From Apostichopus japonicus (Eukaryota > Echinodermata > Holothuroidea > Aspidochirotida > Stichopodidae): a stretch of DNA of 64,000 bases. Positions 34,885 to 52,206 of the stretch are shown here, one piece after another. Position numbers and translations under genes: made by a program. Numbering within the stretch: the stretch's first letter is position 1; every line of letters starts with the position of its first letter. Below the pieces are notes generated by a model. That model saw only the letters and a list, made by a program, of their open reading frames with translations, was not told the origin of the DNA and searched no databases. The stretch lies in NCBI RefSeq assembly GCF_037975245.1, contig NC_092580.1, forward strand, positions 15,751,001 through 15,815,000. The letters run 5' to 3'.

Positions 34885-35007
34885 ATGGCCGTCGCCACGG
34901 GGCAATTAGCAAGACAGTTTTGCCGGCTGAGAGTGTGGAAAGTCCAGCATTCCGGACTATTAGCTGGTACGAGGTTATCATCGACTGCTGCCGAAAGCAG
35001 GACAAAG
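34885..35007 (+). CDS. DCC gene exon 1 (presequence)
   Basis: 41 codons, ATG in context aaagATGgcc, donor aag|gtacac. The exon encodes only the targeting-like leader, so the redox domain starts exactly at exon 2. Confidence 0.8.
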
Positions 35008-38000
35008 GTACACGCTTGAGTTTGCACTATGGCGGTCATTTGTAGATTGCACTTCCATGCTTATTCGTGCTTTTGGTATTTGTACTTTCTTGTAGCCTGT
35101 AATTCGGAGTTTCTTTTATTGAACAAGACTAACACGTTGTTTTGCAGTTAACTTAACCCGTACGAGTCTCGAGAACATAAAAAACTCCATGTAAGAATTA
35201 AAATATTTTGTCCTTGTTAATTGAACAATCCCAATTCAAAACCCTTTTTTGCTGTGTAGGCTCGCATTGCAGAGCCCTGACACAAGGGTGTCTCAAACCT
35301 GCATCTGTAAGGGGTATAGAGTAGTATGCTAAACATTAATTGGTGGCCAACAGTGTGTTATGCCTTTAAATAATGTAAGGTTCTTCAGCAAAAACACTTT
35401 CAATAAGATCATTTGTTTAGAACTTTGATGATTCTATGGCAAACGGCACAGATCTTCCTGGTAATTTTCTATATATGGTTGCGTCACTGATAAACAGTCA
35501 TGTTCAGTGATTCCGAGTGTTTGGTTTAATACATACCGAGATTGTTTTCTTTCTCCAAAATGAGGGATCTGCATGTAAAATCCCAGAAGATTTGTTGATA
35601 TATTACTTCCTTGGTTTTAGTCACATTGAACATTGTCAATTGTAAAATATTGTAGGTCTGACATGCAAACAACTGTAATTGTACTCACATAATTAAGTAT
35701 ATTGCTGCCAAACACAAGGAGGGGTAGAGGTCGAGGTGTGGTTGCAACAGTCTACATACTCTATCCTTCCTATACATGTTTTTACAGTGGGTATTGTTAA
35801 ATATAAAGAGATCTCTCATAAAATGAGGAAATCTTTAACAAGGAATAATTGTTATTAGTTAGAACCTGGTCTGTGTATCTGCAACAGTGTTACTCCTCTG
35901 TATATTGTCTGACATTCTAGGATCAATATGTAAACTAAATTGTGCAATTTTTTTTGGTAAATCTTGTCAGGACTTCTGAAGGAAATGGGTACATGTCTGA
36001 CTTGTTGTTTAACTTTTAATTTCACTTCTTATAATTTTAACAATAACATAGACCTATTTATTTTGTGCTTTGCAATTTAACTTGAGCCACATTTTGTCAC
36101 ATTTGTCAGGTGCTGTACGATGGTGACTGTCCAATCTGCCAGAAAGAGATGGCCATAGTGAAATATTTAAACAAAAAGAAGGGTACCCTTGACCTGATTG
36201 ACATCAACAAAGCAGATTTCAATCCCTCAGAATATGGAGACTTCTCTCAGAAAGAACTGACGGACGTCTTTCACGTTGTTGACTCCAATAAGCAGGTAAG
36301 ATCAGCTTCATTGAAAAAAGCAACATAACCCACCAATCATCATTCATCATTTACCTAATTGTTAATAATGCTTGTCATGAACAACTCCCCGTCCTATTAA
36401 TCCCCCTCCCATGAAAAGATAAAATAATAATAAAAGGAAAGAAAAGGGTTTAAGTTTGACTAACAAATCCCATTGTTGATTGAACAAGCTTGCTTAACCA
36501 GATTCCATCATTTTGAAATCAGTTCAGAGTACAACAATATGGTCCCATGAAGTCATACTTCACTTCCCTTGGGTTCTTTTCATTTCATTTCATTTTTATT
36601 CTTTTCTTTTTGTACACTGCAAAAACGTTCATGTCTTACAGTAACACCAAATTAAATAATACCATGTACTCTTTCATGGTAATTTATTGTTACACATCAG
36701 TCATTAAGTCTCAATCATATTTGTGAAAGAATATCAGAATATTACTCAATGATATCTCCAAAGTAGAAAGACTATTCTCGCATCTTGGAGAATTGTTTGT
36801 CAATTTATAATTATTCTAGGACATACAGTAGTGTGACAGCAATACTGATTAAGTGTACATCGAGTACATATATATGGCAACAATGTGGGGTATAGAATTT
36901 TTTCATCTACCAGGTCCAATGTCCAGCATTGTTACATTGGGTTGACATTAGAGGGGCTACATGACTTGATCAGCTATAAAATCCACCTAGTTTAAAAATT
37001 GCTGTGAATTTTACAAAGGCATACTATTGGGCCAGGTAAGGTTTGCAGAAATTTAGTGATGAAATTTGGAATTTGCTAAACTGGCTAAATACCACTGCCA
37101 GATGTTGCTGTTTGCCAGTATCCCCTTCCCCTTCCCCCACCCTACCCCCCCCCCCCCCCCAAAATGGCACATGGCAGTTTTCTACAAGTGGAACATAAAC
37201 ACATGTTAAGTAGGGTAACAATCGTCAGTAAGAAAAACTGCTTGACTACGTACCTAACATAAGCACTGTGTTACTGCTTATTGAGCAGTTCACACAAGCC
37301 TGTACAATATAAAACTGATTAACATGTGCTGTAACTGAGGAAAATGCCGGCCCTGGTAACTTAAGTTAGGCAGTATATTTTATAAGCTCTTACCTTTTCA
37401 AGCAAGTTGCTAAAAGTTGTAAAATTCTAGTCCTGAAATGATTAGCTGATAAGCAAACTATTAGCAGCATATCCTTCATGTAGATACTGTACAATGTTTC
37501 TTTTCAGTTCTTCGGTTAGTAATTGGTGAACTAGTCTTCAGTATTTAACTTTCCATTAAATTATTACCCGATTTTAAGTACTGTCAGATTTTAGCGTGCC
37601 ATATGACGATTTTATACTGTGTCATCATTGTACAAACAAACACCTGTACTGTGTTATTGTGAGTTTAATACTGATTTCAACGTAATTAACTATTTGTCCG
37701 TACACTGAATGTGCAAGCAAACAAGTATAGAGTTATTGATCGTTTCACAACTTTGATACCTTGTGTGTTCTCTGTAAATGATGTAGCTTGTGTGTAAAAT
37801 GTAATAGCCAGTTTTTAAGTTTACAGTTAATGTCATTTGCTGCAAATCATGGATGTAATGCATGAAAGCTTTGGTATCAAGAAGGGTTTTAACATCTTGC
37901 TTGTACTGTACATTTACAATGCAATAATACTTGTGAAACATTGAAGTTGAATACTAACAAGTAAGCAATGTATGTAAGGCATACCTTTACCTTCGGAAGG

Positions 38001-39073
38001 ATGGAGGGGGGGGGGGGGAGGTTTAGCAGGAAGTACTGTTATTCTGTACAGTAGATGGAATATAGGTTTGGACAAACTTACAAAAGGAGCTATACTATAG
38101 GCCTGTATAACACCAGGAGAATAATTTACATGTTAAGTGTGGACTAGAAGTTAGCACAATTGTCTATATCAATTTTAAGGGAAATATTTCATTCATTAAG
38201 GTTTCAGCATTTTAACTTGCACAAGTTTACATATAGCCAAGTTAATTAACTTGCATCCTTACTGCATTTACAAAGTATATACTTGGTATTTTTGGCATAT
38301 ATTTTATAATCCTAATAAGGGATTAATTTGGAGTAAAGCTCTGCCTGGACAATTTATATGCGCATGCAGTTAATTCTGAGGTAGCCTGATAACGCTGTAG
38401 AGAACCTGTCCCGCCTACTTGACCCTTCTTAACTCCCCACCCTATGCTCTCGAGAGTTACACCCAATTATTGAAATCATTTGAAAAACTTGAAATAATTT
38501 TCTGAGATCTACTCAATTGTACACAGTTTCAACAACTACCTCTTTCATTTCATTTATTCATTCCAGCATAAATATAACATTTATAAAGAGGAATATTGAA
38601 AGTATTGAAAAGGAAGGAGTATGAAAGTAATAGTTTTTGACTCTCAAATCAAATCTGGCCTCCTCATACTTTTGTTCCTGTAACATACATTGTCTATAGC
38701 CCCATTCCCTATTGTTGGAATGGCAGTGAGGCACCCCCATTAAGTTATTAACAGTAGTGTGCTAACGACATGACAGCCCCTCTGGCTCAGTAAAGCACTT
38801 TACGATGTAGCATTGCTGCTCTAGGCAAAGTAAAATAAATAGGTCTGTAGCCTATGCAAGCTCTGCGTAAAATGTTATATTTACTATCAACAGGTATACA
38901 AGGGTCTTCATGCCATGCATAAGATGTACAGTGACGTTGGGTTTGGCTGGACGACAACATATCTCTTGTGGCCAGGTCTGCATCCAATCTTCAATAGGAT
39001 GTATATGTGGTTTGCTAAAAACAGACTGAGATGGACCAACAGGGCTGATCTTAAAACCAACCTCAAGGCTTAA
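34885..39073 (+). CDS. DCC-family (DUF393) thiol-disulfide oxidoreductase-like, probably mitochondrial
   Basis: Three exons (34885-35007, 36110-36295, 38894-39073), all in phase 0, code 162 residues plus TAA. The family is defined by an N-terminal D-x-x-C-P-x-C redox motif; here it is YDGDCPIC at 44-51 with Cys48 and Cys51. Residues 1-41 lack acidic residues until Glu37 and are rich in Arg, Ser, Ala and Leu, which fits a mitochondrial presequence. The domain then fills residues 42-162, the usual length of about 120. An internal LDLIDINKADF (69-79) and the aromatic C-terminal half (GWTTTYLLWPGLHPIF) also fit the family. The exact substrate of DCC proteins is not established; I infer a redox or disulfide role in the organelle. 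The two large introns show no extra coding sequence. Confidence 0.88.
36110..36295 (+). CDS. DCC gene exon 2 (redox motif)
   Basis: 62 codons; acceptor acatttgtcag, donor cag|gtaaga. Contains DGDCPIC and ends HVVDSNKQ. Confidence 0.92.
38894..39073 (+). CDS. DCC gene exon 3 (C-terminus)
   Basis: 59 codons and TAA; acceptor ttactatcaacag. Codes VYKGLHAMHKMY, a Trp/Tyr-rich hydrophobic part and a basic tail. Confidence 0.9.
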   Translation, partial: VYKGLHAMHKMYSDVGFGWTTTYLLWPGLHPIFNRMYMWFAKNRLRWTNRADLKTNLKA

Positions 39074-41090
39074 GAAAAGGATCTATAACGGTGCAACATG
39101 ACTATTATTATACTTCAATAATTGATAATTCATAATTGAAACTTCATAACTGTTACTCCATAATTGATACTCCATACTCCATGATACCTATAATTGATAC
39201 TCCATAATTGATGCTTTATAATCCTAATTTATGATGCCTTCTGAACATTATTGACCTGGAAGTTGGTTGAGTTGTGTAGAGGGGGGGGGGGGATGGGGGA
39301 TGATGGTGACAGGAGGTTACTAAGATTAATATCATTACCATATCCCCTTAAAGTTAAGCTGCAGTTTATATTACTGCTGCAAATGGTGTTTGCAAAATAT
39401 CTTTTTGCCGTGTACTCTGTAACTTCTCCTCTTCAACCAAAGATAAGTTATTAATTTTATAAGTTGGTCTATGATTATAGTAGTTTTTAGAGAAGCTATT
39501 GACAATATTATGTTCAATATCAGTCTGGAATATTGGCAACATAGATGTTGGTAATAGATCATTTACGATATCAAGTGAGAAAATGTGTGATAAAAGAAGT
39601 AAATTGGCTTTCAATTGGACACAGTTCAGGGCGTGTTGTAAACTTAACTGACATTTTTGGTGATAAATAATGTGACTTTTATCTTCAATATACCTATTTT
39701 CTTTACTTTTTGTTGTTGTTGCCTATATATATATATTTTTTTTTGGGGTCTTTATTTTTCCACAATTGATTTTATCACAACAGGGCAATTCATGGTTACA
39801 AGTGGGCATTTAAATGGAGTAGTACCAAGTCAGGCCTTATTATGCTAGAGTGGCAGATTTGGATTTCCAGAAGAGTATGGCCTGGGAGATAAGTTACGTT
39901 TGATACCAAATCTTATGACAAAAATAATGGTGGTTAAGAAAACATCACTATAACGTAAGGAATGCCTACATGCTGCTAAACGTTGCCAAGATATACCTTG
40001 TTTTATAAATAATTAATCTGTTTGTACCTCACTTTTAGTACCAAACATTATTTTAGAAGAGAGGTCTAAACAGGCCTCCAAGGACCCGTCTGTGATACAG
40101 AGTATGATTCTGATGTGATTTCATCCTACCTGACTAGAGCAAGAGAACTGAAGTTCTTTGTAACATATTTATTGTAGTGCGCGTGCGCATTACTGGCCAA
40201 GTGAACGATACCTACATGACTGGACGTTGAAACTTAAAGTTTCATGCAGTCTCTGCACATTTGCAGTTTCATAGGCTAGGTGTGTAGCCAACATTTTCTG
40301 AGCCTGTCACGGCGTTCACAAGCGCCCTCACTTTGTAGGTACCTACATGACTATACTCCCTGATGTGTTGTCCGCCCAATAAATAACACCATGAGCAACC
40401 GAAAAGTTCTTCCTAATACTGGAAGCACTCCACGCGCTCTAAAATACTGCGTATCTGCAGGCAAATGCAATTCTAGTTGTAGTTGTCATTATAACGAGTG
40501 AAGTTGTCTATGCATACATGGCTTTGACTGATAACCAGTTATAGCATATTCTTTGTTACATGTGTGTACTTTTGCTAAGAGCATATTAAGCTTTTCAGCT
40601 TTTGAAAAAATGTGACAGCTCGTTGTGACATTTACTTTTTGTGACAGGAAAGCACATTTTTTATGTATAACATTAAAATTATAACAAACTTAGGCGATGA
40701 CCGAAGATTGACCAATGAGCTTCGTTTTGCATTCTCTCTAAATTACCAACTGAAAAGCTTGAGAGGTGCGTATCACTCAATCACCACTCGTTCTTAAATA
40801 TCGCCCTCTACTTCGAGAAATCCTCGGTAGCTTGCACATGAATAATTACATGTAGGCCTATAAATGCCCCATTGACTTTCGACACTTAATCGTCAAAGTA
40901 ATGTGGTATCCGTTCTCGTAGAAGTTCCCACTAGCTAAATCCTATCCGCCTCCCCGGAAAGCTGACACATTGGCCATTCAGGGCACCTTCAAATTAGAGT
41001 ACTATGACCATCTAGAGTTTAAGCTATTGGAGCCAAAAGGCCAACAACTCCCAGTTGCCATGTTTTCCCGTAAAAGATTTTGCTCTATAG
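39074..41090. other. Intergenic downstream of DCC gene
   Basis: Begins with about 120 bp of TAATTGATA-type short repeats (39108-39230), then unique AT-rich sequence. TGCGCGTGCGCA at about 40178-40189 fits the NRF1 consensus. No exon seen. Confidence 0.5.
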
Positions 41091-41487
41091 CAGGGTTGTT
41101 CAACCTTTTGCAGAGGAGGGCCACATGGAATGATTATGATGAAGAAGGGGCCGCATGAACCCTACGCTCGATTTTTTGCCCGAAGCCCAAGGCAACAAAA
41201 TGTGAGCACTGCGCGCGGAGCGCACTGATTTATTTTCCTTCCTGATAAAACAGATGAATAAAGTTCAGCCGCCCCCCCCCCTACCTCCGCTGAGAGAGTG
41301 TCACTCAAACTGACCTGTATGCAGTTTTTTGGACCCAGAAGGTTCGAATGATTGATTATATAGCTTCAAATTGCTATCAATAAATCTGCTCACTAAAATT
41401 TCGCACCGTAGAGCATCTCTGGCGGGCCGGACGCAACCCTGCGGCGGGCCGGACTGTGGCCCGCTGGCCGTAGGTTGGACAACCCTG
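41091..41487. mobile_element. hAT non-autonomous element, 397 bp
   Basis: Ends CAGGGTTGTTCAACCT and AGGTTGGACAACCCTG are inverted repeats with one mismatch. Flanks CTCTATAG and CTCTACAA agree at 6 of 8 positions. Near the right end are GGCGGGCCGG words shared with hAT elements. Confidence 0.8.
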
Positions 41488-42357
41488 CTCTACAATCATA
41501 GACCCATTTTAAAACTAAACTTAAATAAAACATGTCGAAACTTACAATAGCCGTTGTAGCTAATGTTGGTGAAAGTATAGCTTCAATGGGAGGTTCCGAG
41601 ATCAAGTCTACAGGAATTGCTGCATTTTCAACTCCAGTTTAGATATGTTACAAGGGTCTCACCCTCGATGTCACCTCATGATTTCTTTCATTAATTGCCT
41701 CTATTTGTAATAAATTATTTATTCAGATTAGCCTGTCGTCCCCCCCCCCCCGCCCCCCTCCTTTACTCAACACACATACTACACACACAATGACAAACAC
41801 GTTTTCAATATTAAAGATTATAAGATTAAATGCCTATCATGACACACTGGATATTAGAGAGGATTTTATTTAAAATTTACTTTTCGAAAATTGGACTAAA
41901 CGGATGGCATTTGGTAACATTGCCAGTTTTACAAATAAATTCGTTCTACTTGCTGTCCGTACTATAGACTTCATGTATCCTCAGAAATTACCAAACATAT
42001 CATGTAACGGATCCTTCCGAGTCAACTAATTGGACAGACAAAGGGCTTTCGAATATTCAGTACACAACTCAAACAGACGTACACAGTCCATGAAAGTTAC
42101 CGCCCGCAGTGGACTCAAGTACTGGTATATAAGCTTATATTGATATGGGGTCAAAGGTCATTGATAATAACTGCTGTCACAAAGTGCACTTATCAAATGT
42201 TCACCTTTTTCTTCCCTCTCTGTCTCTCTCTCTCTTTCTTTTCACCAACTTGGAAACATGAATTTTCGGAGAAACTTATCAGACTGTCATTGAACTGTTT
42301 AGTTGTAGGTAGCACAAGTATATGCTTATATATCTACACCACTATATACCTGTCGTG

Positions 42358-42805
42358 TATGGCAAGCCATGTGGGACAAACACCGCATAATATATCCGCG
42401 TATTAATTCGAATATATACGCGTATTAATTCGAATATATATGTGTTGTACATGTGTAAAGTTTCGCTTTATGAAGCGATCTCGCGAGCCCGCCAAAACAT
42501 TTATCGTTGCTATTAGTATACACAGCAAGAGCGGAAATGTTTTTTCGTGTATATTCTAATTAATCTGTGCATATATTGGATTTAATCCCCATATATATTC
42601 TATTTAATACGTGTATATATATTCGAATTAATACGTGTATATATTCGAATTAATACGTGTATATATTCGAATTAATACGCGGATATATTTGGGCCATATG
42701 ATTGGCTAATAATATATACGTGTATATATTCCAATTAATACGCGTATAAATTACGATTAATACGCTGATATATTATGCAGTGTTTGTCCCACATGGCTTG
42801 CCATA
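42358..42805. mobile_element. 448-bp inverted-repeat element with internal 21-22 bp repeats
   Basis: Exact 6-bp flanks GTCGTG (42352-42357 and 42806-42811). The ends start TATGGCAAGCCATGTGGGAC and are inverted copies for about 48 bp with two mismatches. The arms continue as tandem copies of a 21-22 bp unit (CGTGTATATATTCGAATTAA) in opposite orientation on each side. The centre holds a hairpin TCGCTT-tatg-AAGCGA. No coding capacity. Confidence 0.82.
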
Positions 42806-42811
42806 GTCGTG

Positions 42812-45800
42812 GAGAGGTCTACACGGTGTAAAACGCGGGACGGCGGGTTCCACTTGGCTTATATATCCCACACAAATTTTACATTGAGGTCAGATCAAAT
42901 TTCAGACATTGAGGTGACCATTACTTTAAGTTTTTACAATTGGAAGTTCCTGTTTTTCAATTAAAAAAAATACGCCTTTTTGGTAATTAAGACGTGCCTT
43001 TCCCCCCCCCCCCCGATTTTTAAATTAAAAAGTGCCCTTTGTAATTTTTGGTGTAAATCGGTGTCTTTATTTGAATAATGTCCTTTTTTTATGGAATGAA
43101 AAATGACCATTTGGCTGAAGAAAAAAAACCCATTCAAAATTAAACTTTGTTGTAGGAAATGCACACAGTATTAATGTTCTTGGGGATGACTTTAAAAATG
43201 TCCCCCTCCCATAACCCCTTTTAGTCTGAAGTCCCTAAGTCCCAAAACGAGCCCCCACCCCGCATGATGAAATACTCTTCTTCAGCCCCTCACTGAAACC
43301 CAAATATTAAGTCCTCTTCAAAATATGACCCCAAGATAAAGTAGACCTAAATTTTTGAAAACCATTCTTACACATTCCTGCACCGAAATCCTTGTTTTTG
43401 GATGAACACCCTACGTGACACATTTTTGTCGTCTTTTTAAATTTATTTTTGTTGCCATATGTATGGCTATATTTTCCGTCCGTTTGACCCTTTTTTTTGT
43501 GGTTCGTTTTTTTTTTATTGGGTTCACTGAACTGGGATATAATCAATCTTTCACCTCAAACTATGCTATAATTTATTATATCACCCTCTGCTATATACAT
43601 ACATACAAACATACATATATCAGCTATTATATTCTGTAGGTAACCTCAAATGTACCAGAGAGCACGATTTGAATGATAAGTCACACGTTGAGGCCATACC
43701 ATTAATCCTTTGGTTTTTGACAAGGTGACTTTTTGAATCGTTTGGGGGGAAACCTTTGCTTGGTTCATGAACCAATCATTTGAATAACATGTCTGTAGCC
43801 TATATGTTACTGAAAGTATATTACACAATGTATATAACGATGACCCTCTTATTAGCCTAACCCCTTTTTTCTTCTTCTTCTTTCGTGAATAACCAAGTTA
43901 AGTACTATTTAAGAAGAAAAAGAGGGAACAGTAAAATAAACAGCCGGAACAAGGAGAAAAACATGGAAATAACAGAAAGGGAAACCTGGCTAGAAAAACA
44001 TAACGATTAATACTGATAAATAAGTGTTCGTTAAATAAATGTTCGATAAAAAGTTCGATAAATAAGTGTTCAAGTTTTTGTTGAAAAGAACCGAGAGATT
44101 TACATTATTTAATTACACTAAATTTTACAAAGAAAGTATATTTAGAAGTAATTTGCGATGTTGGGTGTTATGCAGGTCATCGCAAGTAAATTAAAATTAC
44201 GTGTAATTATATCGTCATTTCTATTGTTACACACTCTAATACAATTAGCTATAACAGTCGGAAGCATATACCATTATACAATACTTGTAAATTATACCAA
44301 AAACACATTACGTATATATGACTATCACTGACTTTAAACAAATTATATTTCCTATAAAGTAAATTAGTGGAAAAGCGCCCGTGGTTGCCAGTTAGCAGTG
44401 TAATTAACCTATTTTGCATAATTTGAAAGGCTTCAGGGTACTAGCATTATATAGCTGTACCGAAAACTTCAATAGCATATATGCTTTTTTTAGAATAGAT
44501 AAAAGAATAGTAAACTTGAATTGCCGAGTTAATTGGAAGGATATCCTTAACGCGATATAAAAAAAATACCAGTTTATTTAACGAAATAGTTACAAAGGGC
44601 ATTCACTTGATGCTGCCAGGATAGGCGAACATCAGTAATTAAACTTAAATATTTTATACTATAGATGATTTATTAATTCAATTCGAACGAAAATGCAAGC
44701 ACGGTTTCTTATTACTGGTATGGAAAATAGTGTAGTATAGGTATTACAAACATGAAAAGTAAGTTTTTTTTTTAGAAAAACGAGGTTTATCGACTAGACG
44801 TATATGACTTTCTTCCCCATGTCTTCCATATTTCACTATATGTAGTATTCTAGTCAGTAGCTTGTGGCTGTTGCCAGTGGACACGTATTTTAATATGGAT
44901 GAATGAATGTGTCCATGGAAACGAGCAAATATGTTTTAATGCTACTATTACAAAGAGCCCTATGCCTCTACAGCGAGACGGTCCTGACTATACAGTACTG
45001 AAAATAGACGTCATTGTTCCTCTCACTTGCCCATGCCACTCAACCACCCCCCCCCCTCCACTCACCAACCCGACCAATGTTTCCGTGACCCACATTATCG
45101 TATCTAGTTACAACGATTAAAGAGAGAATGATGGGTTGACCGAGGAGGGTAGTAACGTCAAAGTTTAAGATTAAAGTTGATGCCTGAGTTTCGAGCAGTA
45201 CATTTACTGCTTTCGTGCTCACTGTGTTAAAGATCAGTAGTATTGGTTTAGCGTACTTAAGATGCTAAATACTTTCAGAAGTACTTTCTTGGGGTTTCTG
45301 AGTTCCTAGATCCTCCTACTTACAACGAGACATTGATGGTTGTTAAATTAGACAAATTAATGTCACAGTGTGTTAACGTGCTTTAAAAGAGGCGCATGCA
45401 GGGGCAGTAAAATGTTTGAGCATTGGTGACCATAATTGGACTTTATAGCATTTTGGGGGCAATATCGATGACCTAACGTTAAGCCCTGAATTCCTGTATA
45501 ACAATTCATCATCTCTAGCATTTCCTTTTACCGGCAATTCGATGTTTATGCAATGCCTCGTACCTGCATATCTCATAACTAAATATAGCCAAGTGATAAG
45601 AAACCTCACGGTAAGCGAGGTCACCATATTCGAAACTTATATTTATGTAAAATGTGAAAAACGCCATCACTTTTCAAACTAATAAATGAGAATAAATAAT
45701 GCGTATGTACAAGTGCAAAGTTTTTGCTATGGAGCATAATATAAACGGGGGAATGGTATATGACGCGTTGGTTTTTTTTATCCTCCCCTATACCCCACAG

Positions 45801-46090
45801 GGCCCACACATTGTTACTATGAACCCCACCGGGCACAATCTAGACCCTCGCGGTTTCGAGATATACTCCTTTTCGCTTGAAAACTCTCTGAAAAGAAAAT
45901 CCATACGTTGGTTCCATAATCTATTGAATTTGTTAAATGTTAAATGTTAAATTTTCCTTTTATCTATATATACTTTTTTAATTTAAATATTATATATACT
46001 TATGACCTATATCTGTACGGTATAATAATAACAAAACAAGGACGCCAAAAAAAAAAAAAATCTCACATTTTGTTTTAAAGAAGCTTGACT
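42812..46090. other. Intergenic, mostly featureless
   Basis: AT-rich with several poly-C runs. A 73-codon ATG frame at 44899-45120 is discussed as a weak candidate. No complete gene is recognised. Confidence 0.45.
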
Positions 46091-46179
46091 TTAGGAGTAA
46101 GTCGTTGTACTTTCAAACTGCTGGTCATTCATCGATCTGTACTGGAAGGAAGAAGTTTCCAATCTTCGTGAAAGGCTGA
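46091..46179 (-). CDS. Weak candidate last exon, unknown gene
   Basis: On the minus strand a textbook acceptor tttcttttttctctgcag is followed by an open frame of 28 codons ending in TAA (start SLSRRLETSSFQYRS). The tail is Ser/Thr/Gln-rich like a receptor cytoplasmic end. The plus strand of the same stretch is also open (46102-46233), so strand is uncertain and no partner exon is proven. Confidence 0.2.
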
Positions 46180-46233
46180 CTGCAGAGAAAAAAGAAACGG
46201 TTTCAGCTTACAGACGGCGTCTAGCAATATCAA

Positions 46234-50296
<4,063 letters not shown>

Positions 50297-52206
50297 TTCC
50301 TATAGAAGTTGACAGTATATACTACGGTAATTCTCTTCCAAGTCGAACTGGGCCGGCCTTGGGACAATAATCCTTTTGACGCCGCTTCAAACTTCTTTTT
50401 CAAAGCCTTATTAGGTTATGGTAAGATGGATAAAACAAATCGTAGGAATTAAGGAGCAAAGTTGGGGGCTAAAAACGGGAGTGTTATTTTCTTGGATCGA
50501 GCATCATTCTAAATTAAGTTGATATTGCTATCCTTCTTATCGTGCCTTTAAGAACATGGAAACACAACCTCGACAGCTTCAACTGTTACAGACGAAAAGA
50601 CGCCTTATTAGACATTCATTGCGAACATGCAGTTTCGACGGTATTTGTGCAGAAAACGGCTCATATTACCGACAAATCACACCAGTTTTCATCTGTTTGC
50701 CTTGCGAGGTACACTTGTCCAGGCGCTAAAGTGTCTTATCGTCACCATTGAGAATGTCAGAAAAATCCCGAACAGAAAATGGGCAAGTGTATAATTACGC
50801 ATTTTAAAAATCTGTTGAAAAATGTTTTCCATTGAATTATTCTGTCATTTGAGTGGAGAGGTTTACGACGAAGCTGTCAAAATCATTCTTAGAATGCGGT
50901 CAACAGGCTCCGCAATATTACAGAGAAGAGCAATTGCAGTATAATTCTGGCTTCCGGAGGTTTGTATTCATCTTACGTAGATGTGTACATATATACATAG
51001 CGATGGAGAGTGGGATGTGTATATACCGGCGTGCAGGAGTATCAATTTACTGTACAGAACACAAAAGGAAGGGTTTTAAGAATCACTGCTGTTCTGTTTA
51101 TTTGGTTTTGATGTGTCAACGACTTTGAATGACAACCGTTAAGACTTTCCTTTAAAATCAGCCCAAACAGAACAATCATTATATACACACGCATAGGTAT
51201 GTTATAACCGTGGGGGGGGGGGGGGGGTGGTGGGAGTGTAGGGTTAATTAAAAGTATGAGATTTTTTTAACATCTTCCGTGGCTGTTGCTCGTAAATGTT
51301 CACGGATAAACTGTCAAGTTCAATATATGCGTTTAACCGGGAGGAGGATTATAACGTAATAATAACGTAAACAAATACAGAGCGAGAGGAAGAGAGTGTG
51401 GGAGGGAAGGAGTTGCATTTATTTATTACTTTTTGAATGAATTGTATATTTTGTGTTACGACGTTAATATTTCCCACAGTATGACTTACGATTTTCCTTT
51501 CTTAATAATCTTGCCGTAGAAATATGTACTTTACAGTGATTTCCTTTACATTGCCCTTATGCTATTATTAAGGGGGTTGGGGTGTTCTTATTTTTACCGT
51601 TATGAATAGTTTGGTTCTTATCGATTAATTACTTTAACCACCAATTAGGACTCTTATAAATTATATTTCTGTCGTACACCATGAAAGGAATGGTGTTTGA
51701 ACTGTGGCTTGCTCTAGTCAGGACTTATAGATGTCAAAGAAACAGTTTCGAGGGGAGTGATGGTGGGTAGGGGGAGGGGAGGGGGAGTTATAGGTCTGTG
51801 ATCTTATGCAGACGTAATCATAGGCCAATCGTAATGATCATAAAAGCTGGCGAAACGTTAAATACGTCATCTAAATATAGACGTTGTTTTATGTATAACT
51901 ATCAATCCTATATGCAATGAAGATATTTACAAGTTGCATTCTCTTATATAAACGTAGCACATAAATCCAAAACAACTCCATTAACTGTATGCGATACGAA
52001 CAAAGAAAAACGTCAGCCTGCAATAGCAGCTTTACTTTTGTGTCGTTTCAGAGATGACACTACTGTGATGTTAACTTTCGCAGCCTATTTGAGCATATGA
52101 AAAGGAGATACTAGCCCTACAACCTGCATGCCAGCCAGTTGGACAATTTTAAGATAGCAGCCATGTAGGTACCAAATATGAATTCTAAGATTTGATATCA
52201 AGAAAA
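50297..52206. other. Intergenic with ambiguous coding-like fragments
   Basis: Short open stretches with plausible composition occur at 50345-50405 (minus), 50556-50730 (either strand) and 50822-50944 (plus). None can be chained in phase with confidence. The rest shows nothing. Confidence 0.35.

Noticed and set aside
50542-50751. Possible exon with cysteine-containing frames on both strands
   Set aside because: Three frames look equally plausible, donors are weak and no neighbour joins in phase.
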